The notes beneath the pieces are model-generated. The model saw only the letters and a program-made list of their open reading frames with translations. It did not search any database and was not told where the DNA came from. The position numbers and the translations under genes were made by a program. Shown in pieces: positions 1 through 12,040 of a stretch of 64,000 nt of DNA. Location of the stretch: the NCBI GenBank assembly GCA_016630955.3, contig CM049989.1:248001-312000 (forward strand), given 5' to 3'. How positions within the stretch are numbered: the stretch's first letter is position 1; every line of letters begins with the position of its first letter. Source of the stretch: Didymella arachidicola. Its lineage: Eukaryota; Ascomycota; Dothideomycetes; Pleosporales; Didymellaceae.

Positions 1-3000
1 TGTCTCCATTGTGAATGTGAGAGTAAGGTCAAGTGTGTCTTGGAGGATAAATGGTGGCCGCAGTCGAAAGCAGCTGTTTGAATGTGTGAGCAAGTGCTAA
101 GCTTGCATCGAGCGCCTGAGTAGCTTAGGTTAGCTTGGAATCGCTTGCGCTGGTGTCACGCAGCCGACGTTGTGAAGGACCGTGGGGAAGCGAAGAATAG
201 GGTTTCGTTGCCAACCGGGAAAGGCGGATCCCACTCAACACCAGCAATCACCGTATCTACCGGCAAAGCAACTGGCGTGCAGTTGAGGCTCTTACACCAT
301 GGGCAAAGTAGTCACGCGTGCAGCTGGACACAGCTGCAACCCTGCACGAATGTGACTGCAGAGGGGTAAAATTGTAAGAACGGCACTTACTGGGACACTC
401 GCAATGGTGGGAGGCTGAGCCGTGAGCTGCAATTTGCTTGCTATAAGTGGCCGGCTCTGGGGCGACAGCACGGTTGAAAGGCGGTGCGTGGAGCTCCAGT
501 GACGTGAAACGGACGGTCGATGAAACAATGTATCAACGTGACAGACGTGCGCGGCAGTAGGCACTATATGTGAGCAGGGGGTGCGGTATGTCTAGGGCGG
601 GCGAGGGCAGGGAGCAAAAAAGTCAGAGAGGAATCCACAGGCGCGGCGTGCACTCTTCATGTACGCTTCGGGGCTCAGGGTTCGCAGCGCAGAGTGGAAC
701 CCTGGAATGCCAGACCTTTCTCGGCGCTCGCTGGGGTCTTGTTCTTGATCGACGCCCAGGCGTGTAGCGGCGTTAGATAGCGAAATAAGGCCCCTCAAGC
801 TGCCGGGACAAGCTTTATTCGGACGCCGTTGGCTGCTGACTTGGGGCCGCTCACCCCAGCAGTGCGACCCATCAACGCATACGTACGCAACAATGTCGCC
901 TTGTGCACTGCCATTACAGTCATCTCTCTAGAAAAGAACATCTTCCTCTTCCATTCGCGCGTGAAACACGGCAAACAGGCAGCAGCGATCTGTCCACATG
1001 CACCCTCAAGGCTTGGATCGCTGGCGCCCAGTCCGCTCGGTGCATGGCCTCGACTCGCAAACTGCTGCCAAGCTTTGTGTAGCCGGATAACTTTAAATGG
1101 CGCTACTCAACCTAAACCCGATCTCTGGTCTTTAACATCGACAAGCCTTTTGTGGCTTGGCTGGCCCACTTCGACCCCAGTTCTGACACCTTCCAAGCCT
1201 TTGCGCGAGTCCGTCGCTCCGTCTTGTGATCTTGGCTGCCGCTCGCGTGTGGACCAGCGCCGTTGGCTGCTTGAGACAAGTTGCCCAGCACTTGGCCCAA
1301 GACGCCTCAGAGCACCACCGCCGGCGCTCGCCCACTAGCTGCTGCTGTGCCTCTCGGCGCCTTGGAAGGATAAAAACACCTGCCAAACTCTGGGCAGACA
1401 GCTCCGCTGACCTGAGCGCTGCGGACGCAAGGGCAGCCTGCAGCGGCAGACTACGATTACACAATGTTCGGGAAGCTGACGAAAGCCTGCGACTCCGAGC
1501 ATGCCGCTTGCCCCTCCGATTCCCTGAATTTTCCGCACAACCTCACAGGTGGATGGCAGACCTAGGGGTTGTGTCCACTTGCTGCCTACGTGGTGGAAGA
1601 TACCGTGCCTATCTGTCCCAAATAAGCACATCGCGCCTCCGCTTCTTGGACAATCCGCTCGGCTCCACTGCAACGTAATTGACTGCTATTTTTTAGCAGC
1701 TCGCTAAGAGGCTCGGCCAGAGCATGCATCAAGCTTGGTGCCTGCGGTTTAAGCTTACTGTGTGCCACGAGGTATTGATTAACCACGCCGACGGTGTGAC
1801 AGGCCCAGGTCCGATAGCATTCCCGCAGTTGAGCAAGAAGTCTATTTCTTGTCCATCGTCATCTCCGTACCCTCGTGTATGGGTTCTCCCTGAACAATAG
1901 CCGTGATGATCCGGCGGTCATGCTGGACACGAGATGTGAATATCGCCTGACCTTTAAGCGCCTTCGTAGAAACTGGGTGAAGCAGCAAGGAACTCTTGCA
2001 AGAGATACCACGAAAGCGTACTTCCCAGTCGTATTCCTAGACTTACCGTAGAATTCGTATATTCGTTACATCCTGCCAAAGGCAGTATGGCTGAAGCCCG
2101 CTATCAGAGTCGCTATGCAAGGCGTGCTTTTCAGCTTGCCGCAGCGAGACAAAGGGCCGACTTCCGCCCCAGAAGTTCATTGGCGCAGGTCACGCTCAAG
2201 CCCGCCAAGGCAAAGGCAACTTTTCCGTTTCCATGAGGGGCCAAGCATCGCATTCCCACGTCTAAATAACGGCCCCATCTCGTCATAAAGCCGCGTCAGC
2301 GCGATCGCAATTGGCTTGATCGGTATTCATGAATGGGCACCACAAGCTGGCAGCTCGCGAACAAATGCGGCGTCATTCGGATAGCAGGAGCTTTGGAGGT
2401 TCCGTGCCGTGCGCCGTCAGCCTGCTACATCCTCTGGAGTGCAATCTGTTGGTCGAAATATTCTCTAGCAACACGAGCTACACGAGCAAAGACGCCGAAT
2501 GCTGGCAGTGTTCAGCCGATGTCGGTTCCGCTTGCAGGGGCAGATAAGGTTGGAGCAGATTATGAGTTTTAAGCTTAACTGCCCATCAACCCCGGATTGG
2601 CCGGCATCAAGCCACTCTGATCAATAAACACCTAACCGCGAGCGCAAGACCGCCACAAAATTGTCTGATCAGCCCACAATAATGCACTGTCTTGGTTTCG
2701 TGCCTCAGACCGACGATGTTGCCGGACTGTGGAGTAGCAACTGCCGCGTTATTGCTTTGTGCTGTGTGTTTCTTCGCGTCTGTTGCCCTTGTGTGCAAGC
2801 TCCCGCGAGCGAACGAATGAGACAGGTTGGAGGCGTAGTCCACAAGATCACAAGAGCAAGTTTCGGTGCAGGTCTAGAGCGGCGCCAGTGGATTATTGTA
2901 CCGCGGTTCAGATGTTTCGATGGCTGTGAGCCCACGCTTGGTAACTGGACGGATCCCAGGGAGAAATTAAGGTAGGCCAAGCAATCGTGCTTGCTCGATA

Positions 3001-4306
3001 GCGCCCGGAATTTCCCAAACCTTCCAACAACGACTTGCACGCATTACCTCCCGACGGGATGTCACTCCTAAATTCACCCCCAACTTGACGGTGATAATTG
3101 CTCGGCTCATGCCGCGCATTCCTGGTTTTGCGGAGCAAGGCAAAGCTCATCGCGTCTTCTCCTGATGAGTACTGTGTCCCTCCGCGCCACTTGCCAACAT
3201 CAGGCCTTCAGGCTGAAGAACGGTGGGCCTTGAAGCGAGCGACTATGGGCAGACAATGCTGCAAGTCTTATTGCGTCCCACACTAGACGGCCTGATCCTC
3301 TGCTCGCCTCGAATTCCAACCCAGCATTCTGCCCACAAGGATGCACGGTCGTTCATGTTGAAACAGCTCGGCCTCACGGCAGACGTCGATCCAAAATCAG
3401 CACGTCCTTGGACGCCGTGGTCCCGACGATGCAAACCGGTCCACTGCGGACTGCAATTCGTCCCTCAGTGGAGCCTTTTTAGCCTTCTAATATTACATTA
3501 GCCAATTGCCAAGATCGGCAAGCAACTGGTGATATTATCCAAATATGTCTGACTAACTCTTGCGGGATACCCACCATGCATAATCCTAGAAGTCCTCGAA
3601 TGGCACCGCGAGCAGGACAAGCAATAGTGTCAGCGGTTCGCCTCCAACACCTCGCACCCGTATCCCAGAGCCCGGTTTAGGTCGCCGCCTGCATCCGTCT
3701 GCGCTCCTGCAATTGTCCACGAACCACGGCGTGAGCGCCATCACCTAGCGATCTGTCAGGGTCGGTGGCTGCATCCTATTCCTTGGCCCGGCCCACGTGC
3801 GCGCAGGTACGCGCTGGCCTCGCAAAGCGCACATGCCTATTGAAAACGTCGCGTGTGGCAAATTTGCATGTTCCAAGAAGCTGTCCGGAGATCACGAAAT
3901 GCTAGTGCTCCTGCACTAGCGCTTGTACTGGTTGTGCTGCCGCATTGGGCAGGTGATACCAAGGCGTCTTTGTTGGAGCGCAGAGTTTTACAGCTGCGGT
4001 AACATGCGCTTGGAGGTCCTCTCAGAGATGTCTCTGTTCGTGACTGGAAAATAAGAGGAAGGCATAGTGGATCAGAAGGTTACCACCTTCCTGGAAGGTG
4101 AGCATTGAGGGCGATGTTTTCTTTGCCAAGTACCACAAGAGCTTGGAAGCATTGCGGTGACACGTTGCTTTTCCTTTGGGCTTTGCGGCGCGAAAGGTTG
4201 CTTCATGGATATTGGCGACCATCGCGCAAAGGTGTTGATATGGTACTATTAGGTATGATGATAATTACGTTTGTACGATCACAGTTCACAGCGTCCGGTC
4301 GAGATC
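1..4306. other. Gene-poor stretch, no supportable gene
   Basis: No open frame here carries a recognisable domain or joins to a neighbour through plausible splice signals. The longest frame (829-1338, plus) has an arginine/proline/serine composition typical of chance translation. The only local structure noted is a perfect 8-bp inverted repeat with a one-base loop at 4084-4100. The region could hold a non-coding transcript or the far upstream part of a gene outside the window, but nothing in the sequence shows it. Confidence 0.6.
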
Positions 4307-5542
4307 CTAATACTGCAGCAATGTGAAGCCATCGTCCTGCTCTTCCGCCGACTTTGCACCTTCGATCAACCGAGTGAACAACGGAAAGCTGACGGCCCAT
4401 GCTACGGTCGACAGAGCGGTCTGAAGCAACCACCTCTTCCAGGCAACGTCCGGATGCACCGTGCCGGGGAAGATGCTAGGAACTTCTTGCGTCTGCTCCA
4501 CAAACGGGCGAAACGCTGTCTCGTATGCATCAAATGCTACCCTTGGATGCTGATCAGGCTCCAGCTTCGCAAGCTCGCCAGCAAGCATGTAGCCTCCCAG
4601 TATCGCCAGACTGGTGCCCATACCTGTCAGCGGCGTGGGCGCAAATGCAGTATCGCCCAGACAGATGACGCGATTGTGACTCCATTTGTTCATCTTGATC
4701 TGCTGCATGGGGTGGAAATAGAAGTCTGGCGCCGCGCTCATGCAGTCGAGGAGTCTTTTTGCTTCCCAACCAGCGTCTGCGAACTCCTGTCTGACGAGCT
4801 CCTCCTGCTTCTGGCGTCCTGCTCGTATGGCGTTCTGCCAGGCTGTCTTCTGGTCTTCGTTGCGCGGCATGATGGTGAACATTGCTCTGATGGTGCCGTG
4901 TGGATCAGGACGGAGAGTGATGATGCGTGATTGCAGACCGATGTACACGTTCCACCAGTCGTTGTCCGCTTTTGTCTTCGGGACGGTGAAGTACACAACG
5001 TACATGTTCTTGTCTATCACGTTTACAGATTCAGGTGCAAAGACTTGTTTCCGCAGCTTGGACCATTGACCGTCTGCTGCGACGAGCAGATCGTATTCTT
5101 GCACTGTGCCGTTGCTGAGCTCTACCCTGACGCTGTCGTCGTTGTTGTGGACTACTTGCTGGATCGTGGTGTCGAAGATGTACTCCACATCAGGCTGGTT
5201 CCTTGATGCCTCCCAGAGAATCTTCGCCATGTCTCCTCGCAAAATCTCGAACTCAGATGTCAAGCTCGTAATCGAGTTCTCCTTGACTGGGAAAGGCGCG
5301 AACGGCCGACCGCTTGAATCGATGAATTGAGTGCCCTTCTCCGAGGTATGATAGCGTTTGACCTCTTCAAAGAGGCCCATCTTCCTGACGACTTTCACAG
5401 CAGCCCCAGTGATGTCGACATTCTGTCCGTGGGGGAGGAGTGCTGGAGCCTTTTCAACAATGGTGACGCGTGCTCCTATCGTTGATAAGAAGTATGCCAG
5501 GCTAGGGCCAGCCACACCAGCTCCTGAGATGAGAACGCGCAT
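4307..5542 (-). CDS. FAD-dependent monooxygenase (TetX/salicylate hydroxylase-like class A flavoprotein)
   Basis: Single-exon gene of 411 residues. The N-terminus has the Rossmann FAD-binding signature ISGAGVAGPSLAYFL (about residues 5-19), followed by an acidic residue in VTIVEKAP. A DG motif lies in LLVAADGQWSKLR near residue 160, and the second FAD-contact motif is CLGDTAFAPTPLTGMGTS near residue 297. These three motifs in this order define class A flavin monooxygenases, which use NAD(P)H and O2 to hydroxylate small, often aromatic, substrates. The length of about 400 residues matches small TetX-like members. The substrate cannot be read from the sequence. The C-terminal region around residues 375-395 is hydrophobic and could associate with membrane. 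The start ATG is preceded by CAACA. The gene is divergent from Aip1 and no biosynthetic neighbours are present. Confidence 0.9.
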   Translation of the reverse strand: MRVLISGAGVAGPSLAYFLSTIGARVTIVEKAPALLPHGQNVDITGAAVKVVRKMGLFEEVKRYHTSEKGTQFIDSSGRPFAPFPVKENSITSLTSEFEILRGDMAKILWEASRNQPDVEYIFDTTIQQVVHNNDDSVRVELSNGTVQEYDLLVAADGQWSKLRKQVFAPESVNVIDKNMYVVYFTVPKTKADNDWWNVYIGLQSRIITLRPDPHGTIRAMFTIMPRNEDQKTAWQNAIRAGRQKQEELVRQEFADAGWEAKRLLDCMSAAPDFYFHPMQQIKMNKWSHNRVICLGDTAFAPTPLTGMGTSLAILGGYMLAGELAKLEPDQHPRVAFDAYETAFRPFVEQTQEVPSIFPGTVHPDVAWKRWLLQTALSTVAWAVSFPLFTRLIEGAKSAEEQDDGFTLLQY

Positions 5543-6360
5543 TGTTGTTGTGATGGAGGCTATGAACGAGGCGGCAATTGGAATTGAGTAATGATGTATT
5601 CCACACGCACTGATCTGATGTTCTTCGCTGTGACATGTTTAGTCCCTCATATACATCGTTGACGTTCGGATATTGTCAGCTGCTCGGGCCCGCAAAGCTC
5701 TCAGACCCCGAGAAGTGCGCTTCTTAAGGAAAGGGAGGCCTTACGCCAGCAAGCAGACGCCTGGTGATTGGCGCTCCCCACCCGATCTTGACCTTCAATG
5801 GACGCTGGTTGCAGATAAGCTCATCAAGCCTCGCGCAATGATGAGCTTGACTTGCAGATAGCCAATGAGGGCTGTGACCTAGCGAACTTACGACCCACCG
5901 ACTGCACCGATCGTGAAGGGAACATGGAGTTCTAGGATTCTGGTGCTGATGATGGCACGATCCAACGGGCGAGCTTGCCGTGTGGTAGTGTCTCTTGGAC
6001 TGTCTTCTGGCCCATCTCGACTCGTTCAGAGCTCAAGCAGCCCTAGTCGCTCGGCGATTAGTCTAGTGTACCACGTCAAGTGCCACTCAACAGCAGATTC
6101 GGAAACCACGTGTAACAGTCTTCAACGCGCTCCGCTACTGCAAGATACACAGGAGCAGGCAATATGCGGTGTTGGGTGTGCAGGGCCATGTCGAGTTCTT
6201 GGCGGGTCCCCGCGTAGGGCTGCTGCGACCCTTGAAACCAGCGGTGACGAAGATGTGGGGCAGCCAGTAGCTATGCAACAGCTCAGGCAACTCCAAAACA
6301 TCGCTGTCAACGTCACATTCCCCCTTCGCATTGCTTTGAGCGTTCCTTTTCTGCAGCAGA
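5543..6360. other. Divergent intergenic region between the monooxygenase and Aip1
   Basis: These 818 bases separate two outward-facing starts and should hold both promoters. No coding frame with family features was found. I did not recognise a specific operator. Confidence 0.6.
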
Positions 6361-8364
6361 ATGTCTCTTGTATCTGGTAGGAGCCCTACAACTGCCTAAG
6401 AAGGCCAATGCTGACCGTAGGCAGATGCCATCTGGGCTGCTTCGCCTACAACCACTCGTGGCCAGCCAACGCCTCTCTCATCTGATCCCAAGGGAGAGCG
6501 GATAGCATATGCTGTGCGTAGGTTGGATTGAAGAATGAAGCTTACCGAAGCTAATCTGCGTGCATTAGTCTGGCAAATCCATCTTCCTGCGCTCGATCGA
6601 TGACCCCGCTGTCAGTAAACAATATACGCAGCACACGGCCCAGACCACCGTCGCTCGTTTCTCGCCCTCTGGCTATTATGTGGCAAGTGGAGATGTGTCT
6701 GGAACTGTAAAGATCTGGGACTGCGCGGGTGAAGGCGCGACGAAAGGTGCGAACACGAAGCTGCGCGGGCTGGGAGGGGCCATTGCAGACCGCCGGCATG
6801 AAAGGGAAGCTGACCACATTAAGGGGACTACCATATCATCGCCGGACGAATCAACGATATTGCATGGGATGGCGACTCGCAGCGTGTCATTGCGGTCGGT
6901 GACGGCAAGGAGCGCTACGGACACTGCATCACAGCAGACAGCGGCAACAGCGTTGGAGAAATATCAGGACACTCGCAGCAGATCAACAGCGTCTCCATTC
7001 GTCAGCAGCGGCCACTGCGAGCCGTTACTGGGTCCGATGACAGCAGCCTCGTCTTCTACCACGGTGCACCCTTCAAGTTCAACACTAGCTTGAGAGAGCA
7101 ACACAACCGCTTCGTGTTCGGCACTGCTTTCTCTCCTGATGGCTCGCTGTTTGCAAGCGTTGGCGCCGATAAGCGCATTTGGCTCTACGATGGCAAAACC
7201 GGTGAAGCAAAGGGCCAGATTGGGGAGGGCGTCCACACCGGTTCCATTTTCGGCATTTCCTGGGCAAAGGACTCGAAGAAATTCGTCACAGCTAGCGCAG
7301 ACCAGACTGTCAGGATCTGGGATCCTGAGGCAGGCAAGAACATTCAGACCTGGAGAATGGGTGAGGAGGGTGTTGTGAGCATTCCTGACCAACAGGTCGG
7401 TGTGGTCTGGCCCACGGGCCGCAGTGACGGGTTGATCGTTAGTGTGGATCTTGAAGGAAACCTCAACTACCTGGTCGACGGAAGCCCTAAGCCGACCAAG
7501 GTCGTGCGCGGGCACCAAAAGAATATTACATCAGCTGGAATATCGGGCTCGACATTCGCTACTGGCAGTTACGACGGTCGGGTCCTTGCTTGGGATGTCT
7601 CCACCGGGCTTGCAGACAAGGTTGAGGGAGACTCGCATTCCAATTATGTCGCAGGCATTACTGCTGCTACCAATAAGAGTCAGGCTGAACTTCACACAGT
7701 AGGCTGGGACGACACTCTAAGATCTATCTCCCTTCTGGATAAGATCTTTACCGGTGAAGCAAGCTCCCTTGGCTTCCAGCCCAAGGGCATTGCGGCTGTT
7801 GGAAACGTTACCCTGGTCGCTTCGGACGACTCGATAGCCGTGTATTCCAAGGGCTCTAAGGTCAGTTCACTGCCCGTCAAGTACGGCGCAACGTCGATTG
7901 CTGCAAATGGGTCTACTGTTGCAGTTGGCGGTAACGACAAGCTCGTGCATATCTACATACTATCCGGCACTGAGCTCAAAGAAACTGGTACTGAGCTTCG
8001 CCGCGCAACTTCAGCTATCTCCGCAGTCGCGTTCTCGCCATCTGGGTCTAAACTCGTATTCGGTGCCAGTAACGGCAAGATCTATGCGTACGAGGCTGGC
8101 GGAGACTGGAAGATCATCACGGATCGATGGAGTGCGCATACTGCCCGCATCACTTGCCTTGCATGGGACGAGAGTGAGCGGTTCGCCGCAAGTGGAAGTC
8201 TCGACACGAACGTTATGGTTTGGAGCGTTGAGGATCCGGGCAAGCGAATCAAGGCGCTGAATGCTCACAAGGATGGCGTTACTGGTGTAGCGTGGGAAAA
8301 TGCAACCAAGGTGCTAAGTGCCGGCGGTGACGCCAGCATTAAGGTGTGGTCTGTCAAGCCTTGA
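6361..8364 (+). CDS. AIP1: Actin-interacting protein 1 (Aip1), WD40 repeat actin-disassembly factor
   Basis: Aip1 works with cofilin to disassemble actin filaments in cortical patches. Four exons are inferred: a tiny first exon from ATG 6361, then about 6421-6513, 6569-6746 and 6824-8364, giving about 606 residues, the usual size for two seven-bladed WD40 propellers. Recognisable stretches include WAASPTTTRGQP, then SGKSIFLRSIDDP, SGDVSGTVKIWDCAGEGATKG, SGHSQQINSVSIRQQRPLR, FYHGAPFKFN, and the C-terminal KALNAHKDGVTGVAW. WD endings such as VRIWDP, VLAWDV and IKVWSV recur. The intron pieces 6514-6568 and 6747-6823 restore frame exactly. The donor of the first exon is ambiguous: splicing after 6369 (phase 0) or after 6376 (phase 1, acceptor 6424) both keep the frame and change only three or four residues. 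The ATG has A at -3. Confidence 0.92.
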
Positions 8365-9114
8365 ATACAGTAGAGGATTGAGCGTTTCCGCCATAGTATG
8401 CCTACGAACACGATCCAAATGGTTCATCGAAAACGCCTTATGCGTTCATTGCGCGATTGGGCCGTCGATTCCTGCCGACAGGATTTAGGTGATGACCGAC
8501 GTCCCGTCTGTCACGGACAGACCGGTACTTCCTTAAACAACTGAAAAGTGAGGCCAGGTGGAACGGTAGGTTGTGAGCTGGTGCTATCCCTCGCGTGCGC
8601 TTGCCACCTTTCCTTGAACCCCAGCCACGAGTGGAGCCCTAGCGTCATCAGTATGCCTCCACTCCAACCCATCAGCCATCATTCAGTGAAAGTTTCAAAC
8701 CGCAGTTCCCGTTTCATCAGCCATAAAGCACTTCATTGGTTGCTCAGATAGATCATGCACATTATCCAGACGGAGACTTCGCAACGATTGCACGCCAGGG
8801 ATGCAGATGCGCTTTCTTCCGCGCGTTGTGGCTTGCGATTAGTCCGTTGCCTTCTTTGCCTTGCTGCAAGCAGTCCGCCTACTGCGCGATTAACAGCAAT
8901 CAGGGCTGAGAGCTCCGCCAAGCAAGGTCCTTCTCCATTCGTTGTATTTGAGCCTCGAAGGTATATGGCTGCCTCGTCCGCGGTCTTTCTCTCGCGACCT
9001 CTCCTACCTGTCCAGCAAACCAGTTCGCCTTACACTATCGCACCTATTCAGCCTTCGCTCCAGCTTCGCATCCCACCTGTATAGCTTGTTTCAAACACTC
9101 AACCATTACCACTG
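8365..9114. other. Intergenic / probable 5' leader, nothing coding seen
   Basis: About 750 bases between the Aip1 stop and the next ATG. The frame at 8755-9084 is open but cysteine/leucine/serine-rich with no domain; it is more likely leader or promoter sequence of the downstream gene. Confidence 0.5.
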
Positions 9115-9783
9115 ATGGTCGATCTGCCGTATATCGCTGGCCAATTCAACGGCTATAGCTTCCCAGCTCAAGTCGTAGGCTTCGGGAACAACGTGGCTCA
9201 GCCTTACTCAAGTAATGCCCACACCCAGCCAAGCCCTACAAGCCAGTTGGCTTACTCTCCAGTCATCGACTCACGGCATGACTCAACGTACTCGCTGTCG
9301 CCCTTGCAGCCCTCAAGATATCTGCAACACAAGGCTGAATTCCAGCCTGATGCAACACATCTGATCCCGCATTTCAACAACGCCGCCAACGCACATCTAT
9401 CGGAAGACATGTCCCGAGAGACATCACACGCATCATATAAATCATCTGTATCTTCTGGAATGCAGTTTGATGGCATGCACGATGCACATGGATTTCACCA
9501 AAACATCCCGCCAGTTGGAACCAACATGCAACGTGCCCTATCACTGCACAGCGGTGTCGCAACTCTGCAAAATCAGATGTTCAGAGCCCAGCCTGTTCAA
9601 TATCAGAGCCTGAACGAACACACCCACGGTCTGTCTAACTCATATCACTCAGCCTTGGCAATCATGCCCCAAAACAGCCTACACAATGCTTCAATGAACG
9701 ATTCGGTCCTCGGATACCAAACCAACGATGCAGCCGATGCTAGATTTTTTGGATATGATATCAGTGTTTTTGGTCCTGGGTAA
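9115..9783 (+). CDS. Hypothetical low-complexity exon (Q/S/H-rich), probable 5' exon of a larger gene
   Basis: An open frame of 222 codons from ATG 9115. Composition is rich in Gln, Ser, His, Asn and Pro with few charged residues, resembling the disordered, activation-type N-terminal region of fungal transcription factors. No domain is recognisable. The frame ends at a textbook donor: position 9779 is followed by GTAAGTACG, and the apparent stop at 9781-9783 is formed by that donor. So the real transcript probably continues into another exon. The C2H2 zinc-finger exons at 10834-11484 are on the same strand 1.05 kb downstream and are the obvious candidate continuation, but I found no convincing linking exon. 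It may instead be a separate short gene ending at the TAA. Confidence 0.5.
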   Translation: MVDLPYIAGQFNGYSFPAQVVGFGNNVAQPYSSNAHTQPSPTSQLAYSPVIDSRHDSTYSLSPLQPSRYLQHKAEFQPDATHLIPHFNNAANAHLSEDMSRETSHASYKSSVSSGMQFDGMHDAHGFHQNIPPVGTNMQRALSLHSGVATLQNQMFRAQPVQYQSLNEHTHGLSNSYHSALAIMPQNSLHNASMNDSVLGYQTNDAADARFFGYDISVFGPG

Positions 9784-10833
9784 GTACGACCCCGTCACAC
9801 AAACAACGTTACGTCACTTAAGTAGTATTTACACTGGAACTCTGGTGGACGCCGGCCCATAAAATGTTTCTATGTATGCAAGTATCCATACAGTCCTCAT
9901 CTGGCAGTGTCCTTAGATCATAGCGTCGGCCGGTCTGCCTCTATGGCTAAAACATGCACGGACGTGTTGAACACTCAGCTCGATTGGTCACGGGAACCTC
10001 ATCGGAGCCTCATTAGTCCCCACACCAGGATCTTTTCCGCAAGGCTCTCCGAGGCTACTATTTGTCGACTCTCATCATCACAGCATAGACCTCCTCCCAC
10101 TACTAAGTTAAGGCACTTTCGTTTGCTACCATCCATGGCATCTTGTAGTGCTGATCGACCTTCAACTTGTCTGGCGGCTGAGCGGATTGTGCCCTTCTAC
10201 AGGATGCTAACCTTTTGGCCTCTGCATTGCTTGGACCACGCCTGTCACCAGATCGGGCCAAATGGAACTTTATCCCGTGCGATTCCGGAACTTTTGACAT
10301 AAACTTCGCTGGAATCCGACAAAGGTGGGTTTACATTCCTGAGTTCTCTCTGTATCTGCCATGGGATATCGTCTTATAGAAACCAATGGAACGACACTCT
10401 GGCTTGCAGTACATCAAGTAGCACCTCGCCCATGGCTTGTTCGCACCACATGGACAAATCCACTTCGGTCACAACTCCATCCAGATACTCCAGCTTTTCT
10501 GCACTAATACACAGCCCAAAATGACGCATGCACTGCAGCCAGCGATCTTGCTCTTGTTTCTCGTAAGACTCTGACGCCGCACATAGTTTCTACGCATCGT
10601 GCTACACACAAATGGCAGTACACACCATCAGCCTATTTTCACAGAAGACATTGCACGTGTTCTCTCCCACTCGGATTACATCTGGAGCAGTCACATGGAT
10701 CCACCCGGCGGACAGTCCTAGCCATCTCATCGCACTCATTGCACCACTTGCCTCTAAATTTCGAGCTTGTCGATTCGCCGCAAATAACGTTATATTCACA
10801 TTTGGTCTGCGATCACCTTTCTGACACAACACC
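9784..10833. other. Unresolved interval between the low-complexity exon and the C2H2 exons
   Basis: About 1.05 kb. One plus-strand frame is open from about 9835 to 10302 but is arginine/serine/cysteine-rich without recognisable features. The interval is either a long intron (unusual here, where most introns are 45-90 nt), an intergenic spacer, or contains exons I could not identify. Confidence 0.4.
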
Positions 10834-11484
10834 ATGCAGACGATTCGACAACTCGACAGACCTGGTGTCACAACCAATACCACGTCCCCGCGCCAAGTCA
10901 GACGTGCACTACGGCTATCGACCTCTTCCTTGGTAAGTACAGACATTTGACTGCCATCCATGATCATCGCTCATATGTATAGCAGTACTACAATCTCCCA
11001 CCCACATATACAGGCAAGCCGACGTATCGATCTGTCGACTCCAGTCATCACGTCACCGTCGCCACCGATCGCCGAGCAATGTAAACGCCGTCGTCGCAAG
11101 CAGACGCCTCTTTCTGACTCAGAGTCAGAAAAGATCACAGGACACGTTCTCGCTTCTGGCAAATTCAAATGCTCAGATTCTCACTGTGAGGACCTGCGCT
11201 TTGGGAGACAGGCAGACTTCCGGCGCCACTACACAAATGTTCACGCGGATCAAGTGATCGAATACTTCTGCCCGGTTGCGGGCTGTGAACGTTCAAGAGA
11301 GCCTTATAAGAAGAGCAAAGGCCGCAGCTTCAATGGCAGGAAAGACAAGATGCAAGAACACGTCGAGACTGTCCATCAAAAGCTCAGGAAGAGGAAGCAT
11401 TCCTCAAGTGTCGAGCTCGGTGAGGAGGATGACGAAACCGAAGAAGCAGAGCAGCCGCAAGCGAAGACACAGCGACACTCCTGA
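10834..11484 (+). CDS. Small C2H2 zinc-finger protein (putative transcription factor)
   Basis: Two exons are supported: 10834-10932 and 11014-11484, joined across an 81-nt intron with donor GTAAGTACAG and acceptor CATATACAG, giving about 189 residues if ATG 10834 is the true start. The C-terminal half has two degenerate C2H2 fingers: FKCSDSHCEDLRFGRQADFRRHYTNVH and then FCPVAGCERSREPYKKSKGRSF continuing to KMQEHVETVH. This arrangement, with a basic linker KKSKGR and a KRKH tail followed by an acidic end (GEEDDETEEAEQ), is common in fungal C2H2 proteins. A basic RRRRK cluster precedes the fingers and could be a nuclear localisation signal. Targets are unknown. The N-terminus may instead extend upstream to the low-complexity exon at 9115. 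Confidence 0.65.
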
Positions 11485-12040
11485 TTTCGTGGGCTACATC
11501 TACCGAGTAAATAGGCCTCTGTGGCTCATACACCTCCTTTCGTACGGCCATACGTTCACAATCAGCACTTTTGGTGTTCTTCGGTGTACTGGTGTATCAT
11601 ATGATCTGTTAGCGTTTTGATAACGACATTTTGCATGGGTGGCGTTTGAACCGGGTTACGGGTGTTCTTTCTTACATCTAGTCTGTCCAGCTGGTGGTAC
11701 TTACTGATTCACTTGGCCACTGCGTCGAGTTGTTTGTAGCTTCTGTAAGTATACATTACAATGTAGTCTATAGCTTCATAGCAATATTTTTCAAACCACA
11801 CAACTGTCAAGCTCTTACAGGTGCAAAAATAGGAAATAAGGTGTGGGTGCATCACGACAAGTGTGCTGGTGTGACGACCCGGGTGGGTGGTGCAGCTTAT
11901 GGTGACGAGGTTACTTTTGTGAAAAGAGAGAGAGTAGCTCTCAGAATGTGTCTGAATTAGCAATCGAAGCGCATACACTATATGGATCACCTCCCCATTC
12001 GAAGCCAGACCGTGACATACCCAACTCCAAGCTCCCAGCT
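11485..12040. other. Convergent intergenic region
   Basis: 556 AT-richer bases between the stop codons of two converging genes; expected to hold both 3' UTRs. No gene seen. Confidence 0.6.

Noticed and set aside
829..1338. 169-codon open frame on the plus strand
   Set aside because: It does not begin with ATG, overlaps equally long frames in other registers, and its composition lacks any domain-like pattern.
8755..9084. 109-codon frame before the low-complexity exon
   Set aside because: No motif or splice context; better explained as promoter or leader of the downstream gene.
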